The notes: generated by a model from the sequence alone, not told the origin. DNA of 38,548 nucleotides from Marinilabiliaceae bacterium (GCA_016342595.1 JAEINY010000031.1:1-38548), one strand, 5' to 3'; shown: positions 1 through 8,861, counted from the first letter of the stretch. Numbers and translations: made by a program.

Positions 1-41
1 TATTTATCAAAAGAAAGTCAGATCAATCGATGCTCGCACTC

Positions 42-78
42 AAAAAAAATCCCCCACCACATTAACTGTGATGAGGGA
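42..78 (-). terminator. Intrinsic terminator of the 123-812 gene
   Basis: On the minus strand the arms at 78-67 and 61-50 form an uninterrupted 12-bp stem (G-U pairs included) with a 5-nt loop, followed by eight T (complement of A42-49). It lies about 45 nt past the stop codon of the minus-strand gene. There is no T-run on the plus-strand side, so it works in one direction. Confidence 0.85.
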
Positions 79-122
79 CTTTACATCTCAAACATCAAAC
101 CACGAGTAATCAGCTGTAAAAA

Positions 123-812
123 CTACTCTTCTTTCACCCCTTCCTCAATCTGTTCGTTTATCACTTTGGCCGGCTCGTAAATGACATAATCCGCATAAAA
201 CGCTTCATTTTTCCCTTTCCAGATCATTTTTCCTACCTCACACACTTCACTAATCAGTTTATACAAGTCATTCGCCAGGTGTTTACGTTGTACTGTTTTA
301 TCTTTACGTAACGAAACTGCTCCCGCTTGTTCATCAATGGCTGAATCGAGTCCATTGCGCTTCGTCATGATGGCATTGATATGCTCCTGAGAGACTTGTC
401 GTTTCTTCAGATCTTCCAACCGCGGTTGGGCAATCTGGATCACATGCAAGGCATATTGCACCAATTCATTATCCGACATTTCAGTTGTTCTGCTATACTT
501 AAACAAGCCATACTCCATGGACTTGGGGCCATATACCAAATGTGCCCGATTGAGTAAATCATTTATATCCGCCTCCAACTCATCACGAATTTTCCTTTTT
601 TCATTGGTTTTCACCTTCTGATTGCCTTCATAATAATCATCCGAAGGGAAAACTTTAACCTGTGAGGTAATCAATCCTACTTTATCTCGAATAGCTCCAT
701 CGTAACCATACCCGGCAAAATGTGCCAAATCCCGATCAAAACTTATTAATATTTTATCGGCTCGCTGAGCTAATTCGGGTATGGAAAAGCTAAAATTGGT
801 TGTGATTTCCAT
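123..812 (-). CDS. Hypothetical protein, 229 aa, predicted helical and cytoplasmic
   Basis: I do not recognise a named family. The product has no signal peptide or membrane segment. It is rich in Glu, Lys, Arg and Gln with long helix-prone stretches, for example around residues 65-95 and 125-200. The ATG at 810-812 (read on minus) is the only good N-terminal start, and no Shine-Dalgarno is visible. The gene stands alone: it is divergent from the efflux cluster to its right and closes at a strong terminator on its left. Coding is supported by its length, normal amino-acid composition and the well-placed terminator. A Bacteroidetes-restricted protein is my guess, not something the sequence proves. 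Confidence 0.75.
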   Translation of the reverse strand: MEITTNFSFSIPELAQRADKILISFDRDLAHFAGYGYDGAIRDKVGLITSQVKVFPSDDYYEGNQKVKTNEKRKIRDELEADINDLLNRAHLVYGPKSMEYGLFKYSRTTEMSDNELVQYALHVIQIAQPRLEDLKKRQVSQEHINAIMTKRNGLDSAIDEQAGAVSLRKDKTVQRKHLANDLYKLISEVCEVGKMIWKGKNEAFYADYVIYEPAKVINEQIEEGVKEE

Positions 813-1230
813 AATGAATGGCTTAAAAAATTAATGATGTATGAAATTGTTATCATTCAATTGAATAGCAGATTCAAGTTAAAGAATATATTCTATTCCA
901 GAAACTATATTTGATCTTGACTTTTAAATTAGTTTTCCGTATATGTAAAGCAGTACAAAAATCCAGCTATGTAAATCGTCTGTTTAAAAATCCACCATAG
1001 AGGGGCAGTTCAGGTTTTTAATTAATAGTCAGAAGAAATTCAAAAGGGTGGCATGGTTATCTTGCCAAGTGAATTTCCCCAATGCATTTAAACCCACGTT
1101 TTGCAAGTTCATACACAAAAAAAGCAACTTCCAACACTCCTTCTGATAGGAGTACGGGATCACTTCTATTTTTGCCCATAATTCTTCGTGTGCAATCAAA
1201 CAATTAATAATATACTAACAACATCAAATC
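813..1230. other. Divergent intergenic region upstream of the RND efflux cluster
   Basis: This 418-bp gap has no credible gene. It holds a perfect 12-bp palindrome ATTCAATTGAAT at 855-866, a 10-bp palindrome GAATATATTC near 885, TGGCA/TGCCA half-sites at 1049-1053 and 1063-1067, and ACTCCT/AGGAGT half-sites at 1136-1141 and 1148-1153. A -7-like box follows at 1167. The palindromes could be operators for either divergent gene. No TetR- or MarR-type regulator gene adjoins the cluster. Confidence 0.5.
1167..1174 (+). promoter_or_regulatory. Candidate Bacteroidetes -7 box (TATTTTTG) for the efflux cluster
   Basis: TATTTTTG matches TAnnTTTG exactly and would place transcription start near 1181, about 50 nt before the adaptor ATG. 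The expected -33 TTTG is poor: TTCTG at 1141-1145 sits 21 nt upstream. The ACTCCT/AGGAGT inverted repeat (1136-1153) overlaps the -33 position, where a repressor could act. Confidence 0.35.
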
Positions 1231-2286
1231 ATGAAACGACAAACCATTGCAATGGTATCATTGCTTGTGATGATAGGATTAGGCCTGGTGGGATGCCATC
1301 CAAAAGAGAGTACCATAGCTGTGAAGCGGCGCTATGTAAAAGTGATGCAGCCCGGTAAAACCGTTAGCAGTAAGGAGCATGTCTTCAACGGTCAGTTAAA
1401 AGAGAAACGCGAAGTGGATGTAGCATTTAAAGTGGGTGGTCAAGTGCTGGAGATTCTGGTGGATGAGGGCGATTACGTGAAAGAAGGCCAAACCATTGCC
1501 CGAATGGATAAACGTGACTACAAAATACGGTTGCAGAGTGCTACGGCTCAATTCAACCAAATGAAAGGTGAATATGAGCGTTACCAACAGTTGTATGATA
1601 AGAAAAAGTTACCGGTGAATACACTGGAAAAACTCAAAGCCGGTTACCTGGCCGCCGAAAGTGGCTATGAAGCTGCCACAAATGCGTTAAATGATACGGA
1701 ATTGAAAGCCCCATTCTCGGGCTTTATCTACCACAAAAACATTGACAAGTTCGAAAATGTAAATCCAGGTCAACCCATTGTCACGCTAATTGATGTCAGC
1801 GAACTGGAGGTGAATTTCAGTTTGTCGGAAAGCCAGGTACAGGTGGCCAGTAACTTTGATCGTATTACCTGTGATGTACCTAATGCCAATTTAAATAATA
1901 TACCTGCGTCCTTTTTATCGATGAATGAGAAATCAAATGGCAATGACATGTTTGATGTCCGTCTGATGATTGCCAATCCGCAAAAAGGTGGCTTAAAACC
2001 AGGCATGTCTGCCCGGGTAAGGGTTGTAATGCCTCAAAATAGCGATGCCTTGATAAAAGTACCGGTCGAATCGATCTTTTATAAAGTCAATAGTCCCTAT
2101 GTGTGGATTTATGATGCCACTAATTCCACGGTGAAAAGTAGAAAAGTGACCATTGGAAACTTGGCTCAGCAGGGCTATGTGTCTGTTTCAAAAGGCTTGA
2201 AACAAGAAGATCAGGTGGTGACTGCAGGCATTCATACGCTGACAGAAGATCAGCAGGTAAAAATTCTGAACAACAAAAAATTATAA
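1231..2286 (+). CDS. RND efflux periplasmic adaptor (HlyD/AcrA-type membrane fusion lipoprotein)
   Basis: This is the membrane-fusion subunit that links an inner-membrane RND pump to an outer-membrane channel. Residues 1-22 form a lipoprotein signal ending in the lipobox LVGC (Cys22), so the mature protein is lipid-anchored. A barrel-sandwich (lipoyl-like) half begins near VAFKVGGQV, with the companion half at APFSGFI. A helical hairpin of roughly residues 95-150 lies between them, followed by beta-barrel and membrane-proximal domains. The 351-aa length is normal. The ATG at 1231 is chosen because it gives the intact signal. The permease starts 11 nt after the stop, so the two are surely co-transcribed. 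Substrate cannot be told from sequence. Confidence 0.93.
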   Translation: MKRQTIAMVSLLVMIGLGLVGCHPKESTIAVKRRYVKVMQPGKTVSSKEHVFNGQLKEKREVDVAFKVGGQVLEILVDEGDYVKEGQTIARMDKRDYKIRLQSATAQFNQMKGEYERYQQLYDKKKLPVNTLEKLKAGYLAAESGYEAATNALNDTELKAPFSGFIYHKNIDKFENVNPGQPIVTLIDVSELEVNFSLSESQVQVASNFDRITCDVPNANLNNIPASFLSMNEKSNGNDMFDVRLMIANPQKGGLKPGMSARVRVVMPQNSDALIKVPVESIFYKVNSPYVWIYDATNSTVKSRKVTIGNLAQQGYVSVSKGLKQEDQVVTAGIHTLTEDQQVKILNNKKL

Positions 2287-2297
2287 GGGACTGAACA

Positions 2298-5200
2298 ATG
2301 CTCGATAAAATACTATCACAAAAAGCCTTTCTCAGCTTTGTATTCTTTGCACTGATCATGGGTGGTATCCTCTCCTTTTCCTCCATGGGGAAACTGGAAG
2401 ATCCGGAAATACCTGTGAAAGCAGCGGTTATTATAACACCCTATCCGGGTGCTACGGCTGAAGAGGTCGAAAAAGAGGTGACCGATGTACTGGAGAAAGC
2501 GATTCAGCGTTTAGAAAACATTGATTTCATTGAATCACGCTCCATACCGGGATTATCAGAGATCACTATCAACATCAAATCAGGTACCAAAACATCGGAG
2601 TTGCCACAGTTGTGGGATCACATGCGACGGAAAGTCAACGATGTGAAAGGAAGCTTACCCAGAGGCGCCCATGCCCCCATTATCAATGATGATTTTGGAG
2701 ATGTATCCGGCATCTTCCTGGCCATCTCCAATGATGGATATGGCTACCACGAATTTCAGGAGTATGTGGATTTGGTGAAGCAGGAACTACAGTTAGTCCC
2801 CGGCGTAAAGCGCATTGAGGTATTTGGCAAACAAACAGAAGTTATCAACATCCGCTTCGACAATGAATATTTTGCTTCGCTGGGGATCAATCCGATGATG
2901 ATCTTTCAATCTTTCAACGATCAAGGCCTCATTGTAGACGCCGGAAGTTTTCTGAGTGGCAGCGAACGCATCCGTATCAACATAGGCAACAAGTTCCAGG
3001 ACCTGGAGGAGATTCGCAATTTCGAAGTAACGTTACCCAACGGTGGGCGTTACCGATTGGGACAAATTGCCACCATCACCAGAGAGTTTAACCGACCGGT
3101 GATGCAGCAATTAAAATACAATGGACGTGAAGCCATCAGTCTGGCGCTCTCCATGGAAAAAGGAGGCAATGTGTTGGTGCTGGGTGAAGCCATTGAACAA
3201 CGATTAGAAGAACTAAAAGCAAATATTCCAGCCGGTATTGAGTGTCATCCGGTCTTTTATCAGCATAAAAATGTAGATGAATCAATCAACAACTTCGTCA
3301 TAAACCTTATTGAATCGGTGCTCATCGTGATTGTTGTGCTTTTATTAGCCATGGGATTCCGTGCCGGGCTGTTAATTGCCAGTGGTCTGGTGTTTACCAT
3401 CCTGGGGACCTTTATTGTGATGAGTGCCATGGACATTGAACTACATCGTGTATCACTGGCTGCCATTATCATTGCCATGGGAATGTTGGTGGATAATGCC
3501 ATTGTGGTAGCCGATGGAATTTTGATCGATCTGAAGCGAGGTATAAAGCGCAAAAAAGCATTTGTGGGAACAGCCAAGCAAATGGCTATCCCTTTATTAG
3601 GCGCTACACTGGTGGCCATATTGGCTTTTATGCCACTGGCTTTTAATCCCACCGGAGCCGGTGAATTCCTAAAACCATTATTTTATGTACTGGCCATTTC
3701 ATTATTTTTAAGTTGGCTTTTTGCGCTGACTCAAATCCCCTTTATGGCGGAATTCTTTTACAAAAAAGGGAATAAGAAGAAAAAGGAGCAAAAAAATAAT
3801 GAGCTCTACCAGGGAAGATTCTATCGATGGTTCGAACGGGCCATTCGCTATGCCCTTTGGCACAAGTCATTCTTCACAATAGGTACGATTGTTATCCTGG
3901 TGGTTTCTTTCTGGTCGTTCCAATTTGCCAAAAAAGACTTTTTTCCGGCCGCCAACTACGATCAGTTCATACTGGATTACCGGTTACCTGAAGGGACCGA
4001 CATCAGTGAAGTGGAAAAAGATCTGGATCAGGTACAACAGGAACTGATGGGATGGGACAATATCAACTATGTGGTGACAGCATTGGGAAGTACGCCAGCC
4101 AGATACACGCTGCTGCGCCCCATGAATGGTTTAAGCCTCAGTTATGGTGAATTGATCATCTCGGTGAAAGATAAAGAACAGGCCAAAGCCGATCGACAAC
4201 GCTTACAACAATATGTGGATGAAAACTTTCCACAGGGCTTTGCCCGGGTGAGAGAATACATTGCCATTGGGGGAGATTTTAAAATACAAGCCAAGTTTTC
4301 CGGTCCCGATGATCAGGTATTGAAACAGTTGGTGGAAGAAGCCAAAACCATCATGCACAAGGAGCCAATAGCCACCTTTGTCACCGACGATTGGAAAAAC
4401 CAGGTGAAAGTATTGTCCCCTATCTACTCGCAGGAACAAGCGCGTGATCTCATGGTCAGCCGTCGCGATGTAGCCACAGCATTAGCCATTGCGTCGTCGG
4501 GTTATCCGGTAGGTGCTTTTTACGATGGGGAATATCAACTGCCGGTACTTTTAAAACTAAATCAGTCCATTGAAAAAGATATCAACCAGCTATCCTCTAT
4601 CCCCGTGTGGTCGGGACTCCCCACAAGCGTACCTTTGAGCCAGTTAGTGGACTCCATTGAAGTACAATGGGACCATAGCATCATCAGACGTTACGATGGA
4701 CAACGGGCCATAAAAGCCATGTGCGATCCCATTGATGGATACACCGGGAATGACTTGATGGCAGAACTCAAAGATAAGATTGAAGCCATTCCTCTGCCCG
4801 AGGGCTATTCGCTGACCTGGTTAGGCGAGATAAAAAGCAGCAACCAAGCCAATGAAGGGTTAGCCGAAAACATGCCCTTAGCCTTTCTGTTAATGATCAT
4901 CATCGTCATCGGTTTGTTCAACAATTTCAAACAACCCATTATCATCTTCCTGCTCATGCCACTGGCTTTCATTGGTGTGATCATGGGATTTCTGGTCACG
5001 GGGATCTATTTTGGGTTCTTTTCTATTATCGGAACACTGGGACTCATGGGTATGATGATTAAAAACGCAGTGGTCCTGTTGGATGAAATCAACATTCAGG
5101 TAAATTCCGGAAAGGATCGCCTGACTGCCGTGATTGATTCGACCATCTCCAGGGTACGCCCGGTAATGATGGCTTCGTTAACAACCATTCTGGGTATGTT

Positions 5201-5366
5201 ACCTCTTATGTGGGACGACATGTTTAAAAGTATGGCGGTGGCCATCATGTTTGGTTTACTCATTGGCACCATCATCACCTTGATTGTTGTGCCTGTTTTA
5301 TACGCCATGTTCTATAAGATCAAAACCCAATCACTGCATGATACTACTGGTTCAGAAAACCTATAG
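2298..5366 (+). CDS. RND efflux permease (HAE1/AcrB-type)
   Basis: Proton-driven inner-membrane pump of the resistance-nodulation-division superfamily. At 1022 aa it is full length for the family. Membrane segments occur at the N-terminus, around residues 335-490, at about 530 and around 860-1010, separated by two large periplasmic loops. The TM4 motif LVDNAIVV gives D399-N400 where AcrB has two aspartates. The TM10 lysine is K922 in the IKNAVVLLDE stretch. The single aspartate is a variant that I believe also occurs in other RND subgroups. The gene follows the adaptor by 11 nt and precedes a TolC-like gene after a structured 207-bp gap. Drug or solvent export is likely, but the substrate is not inferable. 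Confidence 0.94.
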   Translation: MLDKILSQKAFLSFVFFALIMGGILSFSSMGKLEDPEIPVKAAVIITPYPGATAEEVEKEVTDVLEKAIQRLENIDFIESRSIPGLSEITINIKSGTKTSELPQLWDHMRRKVNDVKGSLPRGAHAPIINDDFGDVSGIFLAISNDGYGYHEFQEYVDLVKQELQLVPGVKRIEVFGKQTEVINIRFDNEYFASLGINPMMIFQSFNDQGLIVDAGSFLSGSERIRINIGNKFQDLEEIRNFEVTLPNGGRYRLGQIATITREFNRPVMQQLKYNGREAISLALSMEKGGNVLVLGEAIEQRLEELKANIPAGIECHPVFYQHKNVDESINNFVINLIESVLIVIVVLLLAMGFRAGLLIASGLVFTILGTFIVMSAMDIELHRVSLAAIIIAMGMLVDNAIVVADGILIDLKRGIKRKKAFVGTAKQMAIPLLGATLVAILAFMPLAFNPTGAGEFLKPLFYVLAISLFLSWLFALTQIPFMAEFFYKKGNKKKKEQKNNELYQGRFYRWFERAIRYALWHKSFFTIGTIVILVVSFWSFQFAKKDFFPAANYDQFILDYRLPEGTDISEVEKDLDQVQQELMGWDNINYVVTALGSTPARYTLLRPMNGLSLSYGELIISVKDKEQAKADRQRLQQYVDENFPQGFARVREYIAIGGDFKIQAKFSGPDDQVLKQLVEEAKTIMHKEPIATFVTDDWKNQVKVLSPIYSQEQARDLMVSRRDVATALAIASSGYPVGAFYDGEYQLPVLLKLNQSIEKDINQLSSIPVWSGLPTSVPLSQLVDSIEVQWDHSIIRRYDGQRAIKAMCDPIDGYTGNDLMAELKDKIEAIPLPEGYSLTWLGEIKSSNQANEGLAENMPLAFLLMIIIVIGLFNNFKQPIIIFLLMPLAFIGVIMGFLVTGIYFGFFSIIGTLGLMGMMIKNAVVLLDEINIQVNSGKDRLTAVIDSTISRVRPVMMASLTTILGMLPLMWDDMFKSMAVAIMFGLLIGTIITLIVVPVLYAMFYKIKTQSLHDTTGSENL

Positions 5367-5374
5367 CAGCATTC

Positions 5375-5423
5375 TATTCAGCGCCTGACTAAAAAAATTA
5401 CGGTATTAGTCAGGCGCTGAATA
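5375..5423. repeat. 18-bp perfect inverted repeat (hairpin) behind the RND permease gene
   Basis: Arms 5375-5392 and 5406-5423 are exact reverse complements around a 13-nt loop (core TTCAGCGCCTGACTA). The right arm is followed by A-rich, not T-rich, sequence on the plus strand, and there is no T-run on the minus side, so it is not a normal intrinsic terminator. It starts 9 nt after the permease stop. A stabilising or processing stem between cistrons is the likeliest role. Confidence 0.75.
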
Positions 5424-5430
5424 AAAAAAA

Positions 5431-5545
5431 TAAGAAGGCGTTTATATAGATTGTTTATTTCATGATTAGATTAAGTTAGATGATTCCCCGGCCGGTACTG
5501 ATTCATCCCTCTCAAAATAGCCTTCTTAAGTGCTGGCCGGGGATC
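5431..5545 (+). promoter_or_regulatory. Structured leader of the TolC-like gene; possible H-type pseudoknot
   Basis: A GC-rich stem pairs 5486-5499 with 5529-5542 (core CCCCGGCC/GGCCGGGG, two G-U pairs). It extends through 5482-5484/5543-5545 with T5485 bulged. Inside its loop, GCCTTCTTA (5520-5528) is the exact reverse complement of TAAGAAGGC (5431-5439) outside the stem. The order of arms is that of an H-type pseudoknot, with the two 3' arms directly adjacent at 5528/5529. No T-run follows, and the ATG lies 28 nt downstream. I do not recognise a known riboswitch. The primary stem is clear; the pseudoknot is inferred. Confidence 0.5.
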
Positions 5546-5573
5546 ACTTACACACAAAAGAATACGCATTAAA

Positions 5574-6929
5574 ATGATCAAAATGAGACTCACGATACTC
5601 ACACTTTGTTTACTGCTCGCCCTTGGTGGAAATGCCCAGCAGCTTCTGTCGCTGGATGAAAGCAGGCAAATGGCATTGGATTACAATAAATCCCTCCAAT
5701 CGGCCAACTTAAGGTGGCAGGAAGCTCAATCGCAACAAAAAGAGGCACGCACGGCTTATCTGCCAAATATCGACGGATCTGCGTCGGCTACATACATGCC
5801 GGGCATGGATAACATCGACATTCCCGGTTTTCACCTGCCTACGGCTGATTCGGATGGCACCATTACCGGTGAGAGTAATGTTTACTTTCCGGGTATGTCA
5901 CTGGAGACAGAAGATTTAACCATTTATCAGGCTCAAGTAGGCATGAAAATTCCAATTTATGCCGGTGGACAAATCCGATATGCCAATAAAATGGCCGATA
6001 AAGGAGTGGAAATGGCCGGGCAGGCATACCAACTGGAGAGCGATCAGGTAATTTTCAATACCGATCAGGCCTATTGGCGTTTGGTGGCCTTTAAAGAGAA
6101 CCTGATAGTCGCCCGAAAATATGTAGAGATGTTGGACTCCCTGGAAGCCCAACTCAAAGACATGTACGACCTGGGACTAACTCCCAAAAGTGAACAATTG
6201 AAGGTGACGGTGCAGAAAAACCAGGCGCAATTGAATTTACTACGAGCGGAGAATGGATTTAAAATCTTAAAAATGAATCTGTGTCAACTCATTGGTTTGG
6301 ATTTACAAACAACCATTGAGGTCTCTGACCAACTCAATACCCAACCTGATTTACCTATTATGGCTGAAGGCATCCAACTGGCCATGGGAAATCGGAATGA
6401 GCTCAAGATGTTAAGCGGACAAGTAGCCATTGCAGACTATCAAAGAAAAAGTATATCAGGAGCATACATGCCAAGCCTGGGAGCACAAGTGAGTTATGGT
6501 TACAACGAGGTAGCTAATTTAATGGATGGTCAGTGGAACACAACGGCCGCTGCACAGCTCTCAATCCCACTGGTGCATTGGCGGGAAAAGAAGCATAAAG
6601 TGAATGTGGCCAAGTTGCAAAAACAACAAGCGGAGCTAAAGCTCGAAGAAAGTAAGGAATTCGTCCAGTTGGAGGTTCAGCAATACATGATTCAGGTGGG
6701 TGAAGCTTATGAAGCCATATTGCTGGCTCAAAAAAGCAAAATTGAAGCGGAAGAAAGTTTGGAAGAAGTGACTGCCAGTTTTGAAGTGGGACTGAATACC
6801 ACTACCGATTTATTAAATGCCCAGGCAGCCTGGCAAAATGCACATGCCAGCTTACTGGAAGCATTGGCTAAGTTTGAGATTTCTAAAACAGCTTATTACA
6901 AAGGTATTGGTGAATTGGCTAATCAATAA
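5574..6929 (+). CDS. TolC-family outer-membrane efflux channel
   Basis: Outer-membrane factor of the tripartite pump. A signal peptide spans about residues 1-21 (hydrophobic core ending GGNA before QQ). Two outer-membrane-efflux repeats follow, with long amphipathic coiled coils around residues 150-235 and 335-440. The motif FEVGLNTTTDLLNAQ near the C-terminus is typical of the second repeat. The 451-aa length is usual. Either ATG 5574 or ATG 5583 gives a good signal; the first is used. It sits downstream of adaptor and permease on the same strand, but after a 207-bp structured gap, which suggests separately tuned expression. The predicted product completes an adaptor-pump-channel complex. 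Confidence 0.93.
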   Translation: MIKMRLTILTLCLLLALGGNAQQLLSLDESRQMALDYNKSLQSANLRWQEAQSQQKEARTAYLPNIDGSASATYMPGMDNIDIPGFHLPTADSDGTITGESNVYFPGMSLETEDLTIYQAQVGMKIPIYAGGQIRYANKMADKGVEMAGQAYQLESDQVIFNTDQAYWRLVAFKENLIVARKYVEMLDSLEAQLKDMYDLGLTPKSEQLKVTVQKNQAQLNLLRAENGFKILKMNLCQLIGLDLQTTIEVSDQLNTQPDLPIMAEGIQLAMGNRNELKMLSGQVAIADYQRKSISGAYMPSLGAQVSYGYNEVANLMDGQWNTTAAAQLSIPLVHWREKKHKVNVAKLQKQQAELKLEESKEFVQLEVQQYMIQVGEAYEAILLAQKSKIEAEESLEEVTASFEVGLNTTTDLLNAQAAWQNAHASLLEALAKFEISKTAYYKGIGELANQ

Positions 6930-6999
6930 AGAATTAAAATCAAGTATTAATTTTCTAATTATAGATAAGGAGTACATATAAGGTCGAAATTATCAATCA

Positions 7000-7036
7000 A
7001 TAGTGACCGGTTTTATAAAAGAAACCGAGTCACTAT
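7000..7036 (+). promoter_or_regulatory. Intercistronic hairpin between TolC-like and LytS genes
   Basis: The arms pair a7000-t7014 with g7021-t7036, giving 15 pairs with one bulged A (7028) and a 6-nt loop. The sequence after it, CTTTAGGGAGTATAAAAG, has no U-tract, so it is unlikely to be an efficient terminator. An AGAGGA stretch just upstream of the kinase ATG could act as a weak ribosome site. It may moderate kinase expression relative to the pump genes. Confidence 0.55.
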
Positions 7037-7063
7037 CTTTAGGGAGTATAAAAGAGGACAGAA

Positions 7064-8116
7064 ATGCAGGGACCCGTATTATTTACCAACTATAGAACAC
7101 GACTCATCTTTGAAGTGCTGATGGGGACTGTTTTTAATCTCATATTACTCAATACACTCTTTAAAGGTGAATACTTTGAATTGAAAGGTATCATCTTCTC
7201 TATCTGCATATTCGTTTTCATCAGTGAAGGTATATTTCTGTTTAACAAGCTCATCAGTTACAAATACCCCTGGCATCTGGAAACCCGGCGTCGGATTATT
7301 CTACTGGTCGTCTTTGCCATGATTTGGTTCGGGATAACCGTCATTATCTCACATCTCTTTAAACCGTGGATTACATCCGGGAGACCACTTGACACAGTCT
7401 CTTATAATGTATCCGTTGTCCTGATCGTCTTATTCGTCTCTAATTATGTAGTGCTGTTGATGACTTATAATTACCACCAGAGTTTGAGTTATTTTCTGTT
7501 GGAGAATGAAAGACTCAAGCAAGAGAAATTGAAAATGGATTACATGGCCTTACAGGACCAAATTAATCCGCATTTTCTTTTTAATAATCTGAGTACACTC
7601 ATCGCTATCATTCGTTCTGATCCCAAGGAAGCTATCCGATATGCGGAGAATTTTTCCGATGTGTATCGCTATGTATTGCAGAGTAAAGATAATGTATCGC
7701 TCAAACTGGAAGACGAACTGCTCTTTATTAAAGCTTATCTGGCCCTTCATCAGGAACGATTAGGTGGAGGCCTGCAAGTGGAAATGAACATTGATGAAGA
7801 ACTATTGAATTATCATCTACCACCGCTTAGCCTTCAATTTGTTGTGGAGAATGCAGTCAAGCACAATATTGCCACTCTACAAACTCCACTTACCTTAAAA
7901 ATATTCACGAAAAATGAGCGGATTATTGTAAGCAATAGTTTAAATCAGAAACGATCCACTTACTCAACTTACACAGGAATCAGAAACCTGCAAAAAAGAT
8001 ATGGCTTCTTAAGCGATGAAGAATTGGTAATTGAGAAAACAGATCAGTCATTTACAGTTGAATTACCTTTAATAAATCTTGAAAATGGATATCAATGTAA
8101 TCATAGTAGAGGATGA
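7064..8116 (+). CDS. LytS-type sensor histidine kinase (His_kinase family)
   Basis: Four predicted membrane segments fill the first ~150 residues with no large periplasmic sensor domain, so it probably senses a membrane or intramembrane cue. The cytoplasmic part has the His_kinase motif NPHFLFNN with phospho-acceptor H170. An ATP-binding region follows, with the N-box-like VVENAVKHN and a short, degenerate C-terminal G-box region. The length (350 aa) fits the YehU/LytS class common in Bacteroidetes. The regulator gene overlaps its 3' end by 32 bp, a sign of translational coupling. Its place directly after an RND pump suggests that the pair controls, or is co-controlled with, the efflux genes. 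Confidence 0.9.
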   Translation: MQGPVLFTNYRTRLIFEVLMGTVFNLILLNTLFKGEYFELKGIIFSICIFVFISEGIFLFNKLISYKYPWHLETRRRIILLVVFAMIWFGITVIISHLFKPWITSGRPLDTVSYNVSVVLIVLFVSNYVVLLMTYNYHQSLSYFLLENERLKQEKLKMDYMALQDQINPHFLFNNLSTLIAIIRSDPKEAIRYAENFSDVYRYVLQSKDNVSLKLEDELLFIKAYLALHQERLGGGLQVEMNIDEELLNYHLPPLSLQFVVENAVKHNIATLQTPLTLKIFTKNERIIVSNSLNQKRSTYSTYTGIRNLQKRYGFLSDEELVIEKTDQSFTVELPLINLENGYQCNHSRG

Positions 8117-8861
8117 GCTGCACTCGGGTAAGATGCTCAAAGAAATGGTGGCCACTCTCCGTCCTGAATGGAAAATTGAAGCCTTACTGCAGAGTGTGAG
8201 TGAAACCGTAGAGTGGCTTCAGCAACATGAGCAACCCAGTATTATCTTCCTGGATATTGAGCTGGCAGATGGAAACTGTTTTTCCATTTTTGACCAGGTG
8301 CAGGTGGACAGTGGCATCATTTTTACGACGGCCTACAACGAATTTGCCTTAAAAGCCTTTCAAACAAACAGCATTGATTATTTACTCAAACCAATCAAAG
8401 AGGGCGACTTACTAAGATCGATAGAAAAGGTTGAAAGTGCCATTGAGATGATTACCAATAATATCCAACCAGATATCAATTATCAGCAGTTGGCATCGAC
8501 TATTCTCAATTCGAAAAAGGATTACCGACAACGGTTTGTCATCTCCAAGCGGGAATCGTTCTTCAAACTATCGGTGGAAGAAATTGCCTACTTCTATTTT
8601 GATAGCCGTGTGACCTTTGCTGTCACCTATGACAATAAACACCATGTTCTTAATCAACCGCTTGATAAGATAGAACTGGAGCTGGATCCCAAATCTTTCT
8701 TCCGTACCAATCGGCAATCCATTGTGAATGTGGAAGCCATTGATCGTTTTGAAACCTATTTCAGTGGTAAACTGGTGGTGAAGTTAATCAATGATTTAAA
8801 TGACAAAATTATCATCAGTCGCGCCAAAGCCACTTTGTTTAAGGAGTGGATGAATCAGTAG
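8085..8861 (+). CDS. LytTR-family response regulator
   Basis: DNA-binding partner of the upstream kinase. The N-terminal receiver (about residues 1-120) shows the acidic pair E9-D10, phospho-acceptor D57 in FLDIELAD, and the conserved lysine in YLLKPI. The C-terminal half is a LytTR DNA-binding domain, with the typical FFRTNRQSIVNV stretch. I chose ATG 8085 (MDINVII, 258 aa) over an in-frame TTG six bases upstream at 8079. The gene overlaps the kinase by 32 bp. LytTR proteins bind paired 9-bp direct repeats. No convincing pair was recognised upstream of the efflux genes, so the target is open. Confidence 0.92.
   Translation: MDINVIIVEDELHSGKMLKEMVATLRPEWKIEALLQSVSETVEWLQQHEQPSIIFLDIELADGNCFSIFDQVQVDSGIIFTTAYNEFALKAFQTNSIDYLLKPIKEGDLLRSIEKVESAIEMITNNIQPDINYQQLASTILNSKKDYRQRFVISKRESFFKLSVEEIAYFYFDSRVTFAVTYDNKHHVLNQPLDKIELELDPKSFFRTNRQSIVNVEAIDRFETYFSGKLVVKLINDLNDKIIISRAKATLFKEWMNQ

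Noticed and set aside
3260-3652. Minus-strand 130-codon frame inside the RND permease gene
   Set aside because: It lies antisense to membrane segments of a clear RND gene; the Met/Ile/Ala/Thr-rich composition is that of a complementary-strand shadow.
5375-5430. 18-bp hairpin as an intrinsic terminator
   Set aside because: The A-run lies on the 3' side on plus and no T-run follows on either strand, so it lacks the U-tract needed.
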